Below, piece by piece: positions 35,414 to 44,282 of a DNA stretch of 64,000 bases. A program made the position numbers and the translations under genes. The stretch's first letter is position 1; the number at the start of each line of letters is the position of its first letter. The notes below the pieces were generated by a model that was not told the DNA's origin, did no database searches, and worked only from the letters and a program-made list of their open reading frames with translations. The stretch comes from Flavobacteriaceae bacterium. GTDB lineage: Bacteria; Bacteroidota; Bacteroidia; Flavobacteriales; Flavobacteriaceae. Location: NCBI GenBank assembly GCA_013215105.1, contig JABSPL010000189.1, positions 1-64,000 on the forward strand, in the 5' to 3' direction.

Positions 35414-35554
35414 TTAAACCAAAGGACACCTTTTACAATTAACTCCTTTTTTCTTAAACTTCTCACAACAAGTTTCTTTTTTGGTGCCACAACCTTTACT
35501 CTTAAGTATAGTATTGATGGATTTGGTTTGTTGCTTTGCCTGTAAGATAATCAT
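35414..35554 (-). CDS. Small cysteine-rich protein (46 residues)
   Basis: A short reading frame of 46 codons. The C-terminal half carries five of the protein's six cysteines in GCGTKKETCCEKFKKKG and NCKRCPLV, with Lys-rich spacers; the sixth is also in this half. I recall similar tiny CC-K-F-K-KG-xxC-xxCP proteins in other Flavobacteriia, but with no known function. Metal binding is plausible from the Cys pattern. Support for it being a real gene comes from a full promoter (TTTG-N19-TATATTTG at 35572-35602) exactly upstream, with an 18-nt gap to the ATG. It lies between rpmH and aroQ on the same strand. Confidence 0.65.
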   Translation of the reverse strand: MIILQAKQQTKSINTILKSKGCGTKKETCCEKFKKKGVNCKRCPLV

Positions 35555-35571
35555 GTTACTTTTATTTTTGG

Positions 35572-35602
35572 CAAATATAACTTTATTTAGACCTAATCCA
35601 AA
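35572..35602 (-). promoter_or_regulatory. Promoter of the cysteine-rich small gene
   Basis: On the minus strand TTTG, a 19-nt spacer and TATATTTG, a full match to the Bacteroidota consensus, ending 18 nt before the ATG at 35554. Confidence 0.75.
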
Positions 35603-35622
35603 TAAAAAATCATCTTTTAAAT

Positions 35623-36036
35623 CTACATAAAACTATAAAGACCTAATTTATAACTATCCATGCCAAAACCTGTAATAACACCTTTAGCATTCGCCGCCAA
35701 ATAAGACTTCTGCCTAAAGGATTCTCTGGCATAAGTATTAGAAATATGAACCTCTACAACTGGGGTGTCTATTGCTTTTATGGCATCGCCTATAGCCATA
35801 GAAGTATGAGTATACGCACCTGCATTAAGTACTACGCCATCATAAGAAAATCCTATTTCGTGAAGTTTATCTATTATTCCCCCTTCATGATTAGTCTGAA
35901 AATATTCTAAATCAATATTACCAAATTGAACTTTTAATTTTTCAAAAAAAACATCAAAACTTTCTGAACCATATATACTAGTTTCTCTAGCACCTAGCAA
36001 ATTAAGATTAGGTCCATTTATTATTATTATTTTCAT
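35623..36036 (-). CDS. aroQ: 3-dehydroquinate dehydratase, type II
   Basis: Type II dehydroquinase catalyses the third step of the shikimate pathway, removing water from 3-dehydroquinate. The 137-residue product has IINGPNLNLLGARETSIYG with the catalytic Tyr, FQTNHEGGIIDKLHE, LNAGAYTHTSMAIGDAI and VEVHISNTYARESFR with the conserved His. Length is slightly short of the usual 145 but all motifs are present. It ends LYSFM. It is alone on the minus strand, and no other shikimate gene is in the window. Confidence 0.96.
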   Translation of the reverse strand: MKIIIINGPNLNLLGARETSIYGSESFDVFFEKLKVQFGNIDLEYFQTNHEGGIIDKLHEIGFSYDGVVLNAGAYTHTSMAIGDAIKAIDTPVVEVHISNTYARESFRQKSYLAANAKGVITGFGMDSYKLGLYSFM

Positions 36037-36160
36037 ATACTTATATTTTATTTAAAAAAACTCTTGTGTTTAAGACATTTACCTACTTACAAGCAAAAAT
36101 CGTTTATTTAAGTCTAATAATACCTTTAATATTAGTAAATTTACAGCAAAATCAAAAAGA

Positions 36161-36508
36161 ATGAAAACATATATTTACATAATAATGTTATCTGTAATAT
36201 TTACAAGCAGTTGCACTAGCGAAAAACCTAAATCTGAAATAAAAGACACTACTCGAACAGAAATAATAAAACTATCTAAAGCAGAGTTCGAAATAGAAGG
36301 AATGACTTGCCGGATAGGGTGTGCCAAAATGATAGCTTCTAAACTAAGTAAAATAGAAGGAGTAGACAATATAGAGGTTAGTTTCGAAAACAGATTAGGA
36401 ACTATATCTTACAACTCTAATAAAATAAACAAACAGCAAATAATAGATACCGTAGAAAAAATAGCTAACGGAACCTTGTATAGGGTAAAAACTTTTGAAC
36501 TAAAATAG
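36161..36508 (+). CDS. HMA-domain lipoprotein
   Basis: A 115-residue predicted lipoprotein (Cys18 at the end of SVIFTSSC) with one heavy-metal-associated ferredoxin-like domain from about residue 40 to 110. The metal loop is GMTCRIGCAK: the two cysteines (C50 and C54) are separated by three residues, not the two of the classical MxCxxC copper loop. The gene ends 1 nt before the heme A synthase gene, so it may deliver or sense copper for cytochrome oxidase assembly in the periplasm. That link is inference from position. The CxxxC form recurs in Bacteroidota as I recall. Confidence 0.8.
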   Translation: MKTYIYIIMLSVIFTSSCTSEKPKSEIKDTTRTEIIKLSKAEFEIEGMTCRIGCAKMIASKLSKIEGVDNIEVSFENRLGTISYNSNKINKQQIIDTVEKIANGTLYRVKTFELK

Positions 36509-36509
36509 T

Positions 36510-37523
36510 ATGAAGAAACATTTCCCTTTATTAGTTAATATATGTCTTGTTTCTGTTTATGCAATATTTTTGGCAGGTTCGGTAGTACGTATGACCGGCT
36601 CAGGAATGGGTTGCCCTGACTGGCCAAAATGTTTCGGATACACCATCCCTCCTACTGAAGAAAGTCAGTTATTATGGTCACAAAACAAAGAAATAAAAGA
36701 AGGGTATATTATAATACAAAACGAAAAACTATGGGTTGCACAAAAAGACTTTACCACTTCTCGAAATATAGACTGGAGTAACTGGGAAGAATATACTAGA
36801 CATAGTTACGCTAAGTTCAACGTATATCATACCTGGACAGAATATATAAACCGATTATCGTCGGTTGTTTCTGGGTTTTTATTTATATTTCTAGTTATTA
36901 GTTCTTTTTATTACTGGAAAGAAAAGAAAATATACCCCATATTGGTTCTTATATCTTTCTTCCTAATGGGCTTTGAAGCTTGGCTAGGGAAAATAGTGGT
37001 AGATTCTAATTTGGAACCTTATATAATAACAGTACATATGCTAGGTGGCTTATTAATAATAGGAATATTATTATATTTGAGATGGCTATGCACAGACAAA
37101 AAAACTACACAAAACTCTACAATACTCAAGAAATTGGCCTTCCTATCGATGTTATCTATATTTTTTCAAATACTACTAGGCACACAAGTAAGAGAGTTTG
37201 TTGACCAACAGATAAGCGAAATGGGCTTCGAATACAAACAACTTAGCTTACTTGAACCTAATATGTTTTTCTATATACATAGGTCTTTTACCATAATCAT
37301 AGTATTACTTAGCTTATATATGCTATACATACATCAGATGAAAAAATACACTTCTAACCTTATATATTGGATAGTGGGAATTATAGCTATAGAGACATTA
37401 ACAGGAATTATAATGTATTATGTAGACTTCCCTATGGGAACACAATCTATACATTTATTACTAGGAGCTATTTTGTTTGGTTTACAATATTATATGTATT
37501 TGCAAGCTAGTAAAACACAGTAA
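36510..37523 (+). CDS. ctaA: Heme A synthase (COX15/CtaA family)
   Basis: A 337-residue integral membrane protein with eight hydrophobic segments that oxidises heme O to heme A for aa3-type cytochrome oxidases. The first helix ends GSVVRMTGSGMGCPDWPKCFG, a segment with two cysteines typical of the bacterial form. Candidate heme-ligand histidines occur in the usual places: YHTWTEYINR, TVHMLGGL, YIHRSFT and SIHLLLGA. The stop of the HMA lipoprotein is 1 nt upstream, suggesting a two-gene copper/heme operon. A strong terminator follows. Confidence 0.92.
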   Translation: MKKHFPLLVNICLVSVYAIFLAGSVVRMTGSGMGCPDWPKCFGYTIPPTEESQLLWSQNKEIKEGYIIIQNEKLWVAQKDFTTSRNIDWSNWEEYTRHSYAKFNVYHTWTEYINRLSSVVSGFLFIFLVISSFYYWKEKKIYPILVLISFFLMGFEAWLGKIVVDSNLEPYIITVHMLGGLLIIGILLYLRWLCTDKKTTQNSTILKKLAFLSMLSIFFQILLGTQVREFVDQQISEMGFEYKQLSLLEPNMFFYIHRSFTIIIVLLSLYMLYIHQMKKYTSNLIYWIVGIIAIETLTGIIMYYVDFPMGTQSIHLLLGAILFGLQYYMYLQASKTQ

Positions 37524-37576
37524 ATATATTATATCTTAGGTTGTTTTTTGTAACACAACTCTTAAATGATAAGCAT

Positions 37577-37615
37577 AAAAAAATCCATCTTTAATTCGTT
37601 AAAGATGGATTTTTT
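37577..37615. terminator. Bidirectional terminator with a UUCG loop
   Basis: ATCCATCTTTAA and TTAAAGATGGAT arms are perfect, the loop is TTCG, and A and T runs flank it. It lies between convergent ctaA and glyA and should stop both. Confidence 0.92.
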
Positions 37616-37637
37616 ATTAATTATATAATCTACAAAA

Positions 37638-38909
37638 CTATGAGAATAAAGGTTTTTCGCTCATCATAGCGTTAACTTTAATAGCTACTTCTTCTAATAT
37701 ATCTTCATTTTCATGATTACATATAACAGTATCTATCAACTCAACTATTTCAGACATATCTTCCTCTACTAACCCACGAGTGGTTATAGCCGAAGTACCT
37801 ACTCTTATTCCTGAAGTCACAAATGGTGATTTATCATCGAAAGGAACCATGTTTTTATTTACAGTAATATCAGCTTTTACTAGTGCATTTTCAGCATCTT
37901 TCCCCGAAATGTTTTTATTCCTAAGGTCTATAAGCATCATATGATTATCGGTACCTCCCGATATTATTTTATAATCTTTTGCTACAAAAAGCTCTGCCAT
38001 TTTCTTAGCATTTTTCTTTAACTGAACTTGGTAATGTAAGAATTTATCCTCTAAAGCCTCTCCAAAAGCTATAGCCTTAGCAGCTATTATATGCTCTAAA
38101 GGACCTCCTTGCATTCCTGGGAAAACCGCAGAATTCAACAAAGAAGACATCTTTTTAAGGTTACCATTTTTTAATTTATGTCCAAACGGGTTTTCAAAAT
38201 CTTTACCCATCATTATCATACCACCTCTAGGCCCCCTAAGAGTCTTGTGAGTAGTAGTAGTTATTATATGACAATGAGGAAGCGGATCGTTCAACAATCC
38301 TTTGGCTATAAGCCCTGCCGGATGAGAAATATCAGCCATAAGTATTGCTCCTACGCTATCTGCTATTTTTCTGAACCTAGCGAAATCCATATCTCTAGAG
38401 TATGATGATGCCCCTGCTATTATAAGATTAGGTTTTTCTGCATCGGCTACTTCTTGTATTTTGTCGTAGTCTAACATTTCTGTTTTAGGGTCTACTCCAT
38501 AGAAACAAGTTTTATATGTTTTTCCCGAAAAGTTAACAGGTGAACCATGAGTTAGGTGACCTCCATGAGAAAGATCGAAACCTAATATTTTGTCTCCTGG
38601 TTTCAAACATGCCAAGTAAACAGCTGCATTAGCTTGCGAACCAGAATGTGGTTGTACGTTTGCATATTCAGCACCAAACAAAGCTTTAGCGTTATCTATT
38701 GCTATTTGTTCTATCTGATCAACTACTTCACAACCTCCGTAATATCTCTTCCCTGGGTATCCTTCAGCATATTTATTAGTCAAAATAGACCCTGCAGCTT
38801 TCATTACGTTATCACTTACGAAATTTTCCGAAGCTATTAACTCTAATCCTTCTGTTTGTCTTTCTCTTTCGTCTTCTATTAAGGCGAATATTACTTGGTC
38901 ATTATTCAT
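37638..38909 (-). CDS. glyA: Serine hydroxymethyltransferase
   Basis: GlyA is the PLP enzyme that interconverts serine and glycine while charging tetrahydrofolate with a one-carbon unit. The 423-residue protein has [19 protein letters not shown] at the N-terminus, [13 protein letters not shown], and the PLP lysine K222 in [14 protein letters not shown]. Length and ending are normal. It is a single gene divergent from fahA, with the two -7 elements only about 34 nt apart, so their expression may be mutually influenced. Confidence 0.96.
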   Translation of the reverse strand: MNNDQVIFALIEDERERQTEGLELIASENFVSDNVMKAAGSILTNKYAEGYPGKRYYGGCEVVDQIEQIAIDNAKALFGAEYANVQPHSGSQANAAVYLACLKPGDKILGFDLSHGGHLTHGSPVNFSGKTYKTCFYGVDPKTEMLDYDKIQEVADAEKPNLIIAGASSYSRDMDFARFRKIADSVGAILMADISHPAGLIAKGLLNDPLPHCHIITTTTHKTLRGPRGGMIMMGKDFENPFGHKLKNGNLKKMSSLLNSAVFPGMQGGPLEHIIAAKAIAFGEALEDKFLHYQVQLKKNAKKMAELFVAKDYKIISGGTDNHMMLIDLRNKNISGKDAENALVKADITVNKNMVPFDDKSPFVTSGIRVGTSAITTRGLVEEDMSEIVELIDTVICNHENEDILEEVAIKVNAMMSEKPLFS

Positions 38910-38947
38910 AATACTCTGTTTTTTTGTTTTTTATAAAAATATAGCCA

Positions 38948-38955
38948 CAAATGTA
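38948..38955 (-). promoter_or_regulatory. -7 element for glyA
   Basis: TACATTTG on the minus strand, 39 nt before the glyA ATG, with a TTG 22 nt further upstream. Confidence 0.5.
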
Positions 38956-38988
38956 GTAAATAGATTTTTTCTAATAACAATAATAAGG

Positions 38989-38996
38989 TATATTTG
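38989..38996 (+). promoter_or_regulatory. -7 element for fahA
   Basis: TATATTTG, 27 nt before the fahA ATG. A TTTT in place of TTTG lies 18 nt upstream. Confidence 0.5.
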
Positions 38997-39023
38997 ACAA
39001 TAATTTTTTCTTAAAATAATAAT

Positions 39024-40307
39024 ATGGAAATTACTGCTAATAAACCAGATAGAAAATCGTGGATAGATATAAAAGAAAATTCTGATTTTCCTATACAAAA
39101 TATACCTTTCGGGGTTTTTACCAACAATGAAGACTCTACTACCGTAGGTGTCAGAATAGGAGACAAAGCTATAGACTTAGCTTCTCTACAACATTTAGGT
39201 TATCTTAAAGATATAAAATCTCTTGAAGATGACGTGTTTTTGTACGGAACTCTTAACGAATTTATATCATTAGGATCTAAAACTTGGAGACAAGCTCGTA
39301 ACAGAATAGCCGATGTTTTCGATAAAGAGAATACCGAATTACAAGAAAACAAAGACCATATAGAGCAAATTGTTTACGATATAGACGATATAATAATGCA
39401 ATTACCTGTATATATAGGTGATTATACCGATTTCTATTCTAGTAAAGAACACGCTACCAATGTAGGTACTATGTTCAGAGACCCTGAAAACGCCTTATTA
39501 CCTAACTGGTTACATATACCTGTAGGTTACCACGGTAGAGCTTCTTCGGTAGTTCTTTCGGATACAGATATACGTAGACCAAAAGGGCAGACTTTACCTT
39601 TGGGAGAAAAGCAACCTGTATTCGGTCAGTCTAACAGAATCGATTTTGAACTAGAAATGGCTTTTATTACTACTGATGCTAACGAAATGGGTGACACCGT
39701 GGCTGTTGACGATGCTGAGGACAAAATATTTGGAATGGTATTATTTAATGACTGGAGTGCTAGAGATATGCAAGCTTGGGAATATGTACCTTTAGGTCCG
39801 TTTTTGGCTAAGAATTTTGCTTCTACAATATCTCCTTGGATAGTTACTTTAGACGCTCTTAAGCCTTATAAAACTGTAAACACTAAGCAAAGCCCAGAAC
39901 CTTTACCTTATTTGCTACAAAAAGGAGAAAACAACTACGATATAAAACTTCAAGCAGCTATTTTACCAGAAGAAAGTGGTATAGAAACTATAGTTACTAA
40001 TACTAACTTTAAACACATGTATTGGACTATGGCTCAGCAATTAGCTCATCATACGGTCAATGGTTGTAACGTAATGTCAGGTGACCTTATGGGAAGTGGA
40101 ACTATATCAGGACCTACCCCTGATAGTTATGGATCTATGCTAGAGCTAGCTTGGAAAGGTACTAAACCAGTAAAACTAAACGATGGTACAGAACGTAAAT
40201 TCATAAACGATAACGATACTGTAATATTGAGAGGACATTGTTATAATGGTACTACTCGTATTGGTTTTGGTGAATGTAGAGGTAAAATACTACCTGCCAA
40301 AAAATAA
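39024..40307 (+). CDS. fahA: Fumarylacetoacetase
   Basis: FahA hydrolyses fumarylacetoacetate to fumarate and acetoacetate, the last step of tyrosine and phenylalanine breakdown. The 427-residue protein has the N-terminal FPIQNIPFGVFTNN and the catalytic region with DYTDFYSSKEHATNVGTMFR, which holds the metal Asp and the active-site His. It also has LHIPVGYHGRASSVVLSG-like sequence (here SVVLSD), FELEMAFITT with the two metal Glu residues, and FNDWSARDMQAWEY. Length is typical. It is a single gene with its own promoter and terminator; the upstream homogentisate pathway genes are not in the window. Confidence 0.95.
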   Translation: MEITANKPDRKSWIDIKENSDFPIQNIPFGVFTNNEDSTTVGVRIGDKAIDLASLQHLGYLKDIKSLEDDVFLYGTLNEFISLGSKTWRQARNRIADVFDKENTELQENKDHIEQIVYDIDDIIMQLPVYIGDYTDFYSSKEHATNVGTMFRDPENALLPNWLHIPVGYHGRASSVVLSDTDIRRPKGQTLPLGEKQPVFGQSNRIDFELEMAFITTDANEMGDTVAVDDAEDKIFGMVLFNDWSARDMQAWEYVPLGPFLAKNFASTISPWIVTLDALKPYKTVNTKQSPEPLPYLLQKGENNYDIKLQAAILPEESGIETIVTNTNFKHMYWTMAQQLAHHTVNGCNVMSGDLMGSGTISGPTPDSYGSMLELAWKGTKPVKLNDGTERKFINDNDTVILRGHCYNGTTRIGFGECRGKILPAKK

Positions 40308-40326
40308 TATTTGATTGATTTAAAAT

Positions 40327-40380
40327 AAAATCCGTTACCTTGTTTCTTACGAAATAAAGTAACGGATTTTATCTTTTTTA
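40327..40380 (+). terminator. Intrinsic terminator of fahA
   Basis: AAAATCCGTTAC and GTAACGGATTTT are perfect arms around a 20-nt loop, followed by a T-rich tract. Confidence 0.85.
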
Positions 40381-40417
40381 TAGAATATACATTGTCCTGC
40401 ATTTAATATCATTTAAC

Positions 40418-40454
40418 AAATGTTTAACTATAAATCTACGAATGTTAAACATTT
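40418..40454. repeat. 11-bp inverted repeat upstream of the phosphoesterase gene
   Basis: AAATGTTTAAC at 40418-40428 and its exact complement GTTAAACATTT at 40444-40454 are separated by 15 nt. It ends about 100 nt before the start codon at 40558. No T run follows, so an operator is more likely than a terminator, but this is uncertain. Confidence 0.5.
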
Positions 40455-40557
40455 ACTTCCTTTTATATATTGCCACCCTAGTATATAAATACTGAGTATA
40501 TTTACTTTTTTAAAGTTTTAACCACAAAACTTATTAAACCCAATAAACTCAGTATAT

Positions 40558-41376
40558 ATGAGAAAAATTATTTGCGTAATATTATTGATTATTAGCATAC
40601 AGTGCGAGAAATTCAATTATTCCCCCTACGAAATACGTCTTGACCCTTCGCAAGAAAATATAAATGCGAAAAATACAGATAAAATAAAAAATCTTGAAAA
40701 CTCAGATAAAGGAGGTGTATTCAGAATAGCACTAACTGCCGATAATCAGAACAATTTTGATTCACTAGAAAAAGTAGTTTCAGATATAAACAAACAGGAT
40801 GTAGATTTTGTATTAATAGCAGGAGATATAACCGAATTTGGATCTAGTACAGAATACAAAATAGGATTAGATATTTTCAAGACGATCAATAAACCTTTTA
40901 TAACTGTTATAGGAAATCATGATTGCCTTGGAACAGGTAAAGTGATGTATGACGAAATGTATGGAGATAAAGATTTTTCTTTCATATACAAACGAATTAA
41001 ATTTATAGTTCTAAACACTAATTCTAGAGAATATCAGTTTGATGGAACTGTCCCTAATTTGTATTGGTTAAAAGATCAAATATATAAAGATGAAAACTCT
41101 CATTTCGATAAAATAATAATAACTTCTCATGTAGGGCTCAAAAAGAATAATTCTGATTTAGATGAAAATGCTTTCCAATACATAGACGATTTATTTAAAG
41201 ATAAAGATTATATATTGGCAGCTCTGCATGGTCATGGGCATAAATTTGATGAATACAAAGGATTCACTAATAAATCCATACAATCTCTGGAGGTAGCTGA
41301 TATGAAAGACGAAGGTTACTATATAATAACAATTTCGAATGAAGATGAAATATCATGGATAAGAAAAAACATATAA
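40558..41376 (+). CDS. Secreted calcineurin-like metallophosphoesterase
   Basis: A 272-residue phosphoesterase with an N-terminal hydrophobic segment ending SIQC (Cys16); the box is not canonical, so lipidation is uncertain. Metal motifs are in order: ALTADNQNN (Asp then Gln in place of the usual DxH), LIAGDITEFG, VIGNHDC, ITSHVG and LHGHGHKFD. The D-x-Q variant occurs in one calcineurin-like subfamily. It probably acts on phosphoester substrates in the periplasm; the substrate is unknown. Its last 22 nt overlap the start of the next gene in another frame, so the two form an operon. Confidence 0.82.
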   Translation: MRKIICVILLIISIQCEKFNYSPYEIRLDPSQENINAKNTDKIKNLENSDKGGVFRIALTADNQNNFDSLEKVVSDINKQDVDFVLIAGDITEFGSSTEYKIGLDIFKTINKPFITVIGNHDCLGTGKVMYDEMYGDKDFSFIYKRIKFIVLNTNSREYQFDGTVPNLYWLKDQIYKDENSHFDKIIITSHVGLKKNNSDLDENAFQYIDDLFKDKDYILAALHGHGHKFDEYKGFTNKSIQSLEVADMKDEGYYIITISNEDEISWIRKNI

Positions 41377-42029
41377 TAATTGCAACTATAGTTTTTGTAT
41401 TATTTAATAATTATAAGACTGAAGCTCAAGTGGAAATAACCGGAGCACCTTATTTAAGGAACGACAATGTCACAGAGCAGAGATATAACAATAGTGATAC
41501 ATATAAAAAACCGTTTTTATTGCCTGACTATTTTTCTTTACAGTATGCTGGAGATATTGGTTTTATGAGTATTGGAGGTGGTTATTTCTATAATAAAAAC
41601 AAAAAAGTTAGAGTTAATATATCTATAGGGATTGTTCCTAAAAGGATAGCGACTACAAGTTCTAGTATAATTACATTAGCTCATGAATTTCAAATAATGA
41701 AGCCTATAAAAATAAAAAACAATTTCGAATGGAGTATTGTTAATGTAGGTGCTCAATTGAGTTATTATTCAGGAAACGAATATAATAGTTTGAATAGAGG
41801 GTATGAAGATAAATATTATTATTTGTTTAGCACAAACATAGGCTATAGGTTCTATTTCAAAACAGAGTTACTTTGGCTTAATTCTTATAAATATTTAGGT
41901 TATAAGAAAATTAGCTTTTATTTTGAATCAGGACGTAATGCTACTGATATATTAACTAGTTTTAAAAATAGAACTGTTAATTACTTTGATTCAGCTTCTT
42001 TTGGATTTGGATTAAACCTTTATCTCTAG
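41355..42029 (+). CDS. Secreted beta-rich protein, probably outer-membrane barrel
   Basis: A 224-residue protein with a signal peptide ending TEAQ (residue 25). The rest is rich in alternating Tyr/Phe and polar residues: YFSLQYAGDIGFMSIGGGYFY, YYYLFSTNIGYRFYF and a C-terminal strand SFGFGLNLYL with a final aliphatic residue, which suggests a small outer-membrane barrel. I do not recognise the family. The ATG at 41355 lies inside the phosphoesterase gene (22-nt overlap), indicating translational coupling. A bidirectional terminator follows. Confidence 0.6.
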   Translation: MDKKKHIIIATIVFVLFNNYKTEAQVEITGAPYLRNDNVTEQRYNNSDTYKKPFLLPDYFSLQYAGDIGFMSIGGGYFYNKNKKVRVNISIGIVPKRIATTSSSIITLAHEFQIMKPIKIKNNFEWSIVNVGAQLSYYSGNEYNSLNRGYEDKYYYLFSTNIGYRFYFKTELLWLNSYKYLGYKKISFYFESGRNATDILTSFKNRTVNYFDSASFGFGLNLYL

Positions 42030-42065
42030 TGTTTGTTTTAAATTAAAGAAGTATATAGATATTAT

Positions 42066-42104
42066 AAAAAAAACCTCATTATATATATAATGAGGTTTTT
42101 TTTT
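42066..42104. terminator. Bidirectional terminator between barrel gene and M3 peptidase
   Basis: AAAAAAAACCTCATTATAT and its complement form an almost loop-free perfect palindrome with A8 and T8 runs. Confidence 0.92.
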
Positions 42105-42112
42105 GATAAACA

Positions 42113-44143
42113 CTAAACCAATCCTGCTCTTTTAAGTAAAGCTTTAGAATCTGGTTTTTTACCTCTAAACTTCTCGTACAAATCCATAGGATCTATAGTT
42201 CCTCCTTTAGAAAGTATATTTTCTTTAAAACTATTAGCTGTTTCAGCATCGAAAATACCATTTTCTTCAAATACCGAAAACACATCTGCATCTAGTACTT
42301 CTGCCCATTTATAAGAATAATAAGCTGCAGAATACCCTCCTTGGAATATATGTGCAAAAGCCGTACTCATACAACTAGTTTCTATACTAGGATACAAATC
42401 TATATTTTCGAAAACACTTTTTTCTAAGTCTTTTATATTTTTTATTTCAGAAGAATATTCGCTATGCCATTTCATATCCAAAAGTCCGAAACTCAACTGA
42501 CGCATAGTTTGAGAACCTTCCATAAAGTTAGCTGCAGCTTTTATTTTATCTATATATTCTTGTGGTAAAACCTCTCCTGTCTCATAATGCTTAGCAAACA
42601 AACTAAGAGCTTCCTTCTGATAACACCAGTTTTCCATCAATTGACTTGGTAGTTCTACAAAATCCCATAACACACTAGTCCCTGACAAACTAGAATATGT
42701 AGTGTTAGCCAACATACCATGTAAAGCATGCCCAAACTCGTGAAACAAAGTAGTCACTTCCATAAAAGTTAAAAAAGATGGCTTGCTTCCTGTAGGTTTA
42801 GTAAAGTTGCAAACTATAGAAATATGAGGTCTACTATTTTCGTTATTTCTTATGTATTGACTCTTGTAAGAGGTCATCCACGCTCCGTTACGTTTACCTT
42901 TTCTAGGAAAGAAATCAGTATAAAACACCGATAAAAACTCACCTTTATTATCCGAAACTATATACGTTCTGACTTCTTTGTTATAAACGTCTATTTCGGT
43001 AGTTTCTTTGAAAGTGATACCATAAAGTTTTTCGGCTATAGTAAACGCTCCTTCTAACACATTATTTAATTCAAAATATGGCTTTAGAGTTTCGTTATCT
43101 AAGTCAAACTTATTTTTTTTTATTTTTTCGGTATAGTAAGCACTATCCCATTTTTCTATTTTATTGATACCGTCTTTCAAAGCATATTCTTCTAATAAGT
43201 TAAATTCTTTAACCGATATAGATTTAGCTTTATCAAGTAAGTCGTTAGTAAATTCTAATACATTACTTACACTTTTCGCCATTCTTTCTTCCAATACATA
43301 AGTTGCATGATTATCATACCCTAGTATATTGGCTCTTTCATGTCTTAGTCTTGCTATGTCCAGAACTATTTGTTCGTTATTGTATGAATTATCTTTAAAT
43401 GCCCTAGCTCCAAAGGCTTTGGTTATAGTTTCTCTCAGTTCTCTATTGTCCACATAAGTTACAAATGCTATATATATAGGCATATCCAACGTGAATTTAT
43501 AACCTTCTTTTTTGGAGTCTTCTGCCATTTTCTTGGCATTGTCTATATCGTCTTGTGGTAGACCTTTTAGTTTGCTTACATCTTCTACTATTAACTCAAA
43601 CTCATTACCGTCAGCAAGTATATTCTCTCCAAACCTCAACGATAATTCAGATAATTTAAGATCTATTTTACGTAATTTATTTTTGCTTTGCTCATCTAAA
43701 TCAGCTCCATTTCTAGAAAAAGATTTATATGTTTTGTCTAATAAAGTAATTTGTTCTACCGATAATTTTGACCTATCAGTATTGTCAAAAACATATTTTA
43801 TTTTATAGAAAAGTTCTTTATTAAGTCTTATATCGTTACTGTATTCTGACAGAATAGGAGAAACCTCTTGAGCTATAGCTTGAAGATTATCGGTTGTTTC
43901 AGCAGAATTAAGGTTGAAAAATATAGAAGAAATAGTTCCTAACAACTCACCGCTACATTCTAGTGTTTCTATAGTATTACTAAAACTAGGATCTTGTTTG
44001 TCGTCTATTATATCATTTATTTCAGCTTTGGCCTTTTCTATAGCTGTTTTGAAAGCTGGTAAATAATCCGATTCGTTTATTTTGGAAAAAGGTGCTGTAC
44101 TGTATAAAGTATTAAAGTCGTTCAATAAAAAATTATTGATCAT
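42113..44143 (-). CDS. dcp: M3 family peptidase (peptidyl-dipeptidase Dcp-like)
   Basis: A 676-residue zinc metallopeptidase of the thimet family. The zinc site is FHEFGHALHG (H468, E469, H472) with the third ligand Glu at 497 in FVELPSQLMENW, 25 residues on, as in M3 enzymes. The C-terminal GGYSAAYYSYKWAEVLDADVF is the substrate-tyrosine region. There is no signal peptide, so it acts in the cytoplasm, cleaving dipeptides or short peptides. The length fits Dcp rather than PepF. It is a single gene with a -7 element upstream and a terminator after its stop. Confidence 0.93.
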   Translation of the reverse strand: MINNFLLNDFNTLYSTAPFSKINESDYLPAFKTAIEKAKAEINDIIDDKQDPSFSNTIETLECSGELLGTISSIFFNLNSAETTDNLQAIAQEVSPILSEYSNDIRLNKELFYKIKYVFDNTDRSKLSVEQITLLDKTYKSFSRNGADLDEQSKNKLRKIDLKLSELSLRFGENILADGNEFELIVEDVSKLKGLPQDDIDNAKKMAEDSKKEGYKFTLDMPIYIAFVTYVDNRELRETITKAFGARAFKDNSYNNEQIVLDIARLRHERANILGYDNHATYVLEERMAKSVSNVLEFTNDLLDKAKSISVKEFNLLEEYALKDGINKIEKWDSAYYTEKIKKNKFDLDNETLKPYFELNNVLEGAFTIAEKLYGITFKETTEIDVYNKEVRTYIVSDNKGEFLSVFYTDFFPRKGKRNGAWMTSYKSQYIRNNENSRPHISIVCNFTKPTGSKPSFLTFMEVTTLFHEFGHALHGMLANTTYSSLSGTSVLWDFVELPSQLMENWCYQKEALSLFAKHYETGEVLPQEYIDKIKAAANFMEGSQTMRQLSFGLLDMKWHSEYSSEIKNIKDLEKSVFENIDLYPSIETSCMSTAFAHIFQGGYSAAYYSYKWAEVLDADVFSVFEENGIFDAETANSFKENILSKGGTIDPMDLYEKFRGKKPDSKALLKRAGLV

Positions 44144-44170
44144 AGTAAATTATTTTTCTTGATTAAGAAA

Positions 44171-44178
44171 CAAATATA
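44171..44178 (-). promoter_or_regulatory. -7 element for the M3 peptidase gene
   Basis: TATATTTG on the minus strand, 28 nt before the ATG; no clear -33 TTTG. Confidence 0.4.
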
Positions 44179-44214
44179 GCTATTTTTAAAACTAAATGAT
44201 ATGTGTTTTGAAAC

Positions 44215-44257
44215 TAAAAAAGTCTTCAATATTATTTATATAATAATACTGAAGACC
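44215..44257 (-). terminator. Intrinsic terminator of msrA
   Basis: On the minus strand GTCTTCAGTATTATT pairs with AATAATATTGAAGAC (one G:U), followed by TTTTTT. Confidence 0.85.
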
Positions 44258-44282
44258 TTGGTGGTTAAATAAAAAATATTCC

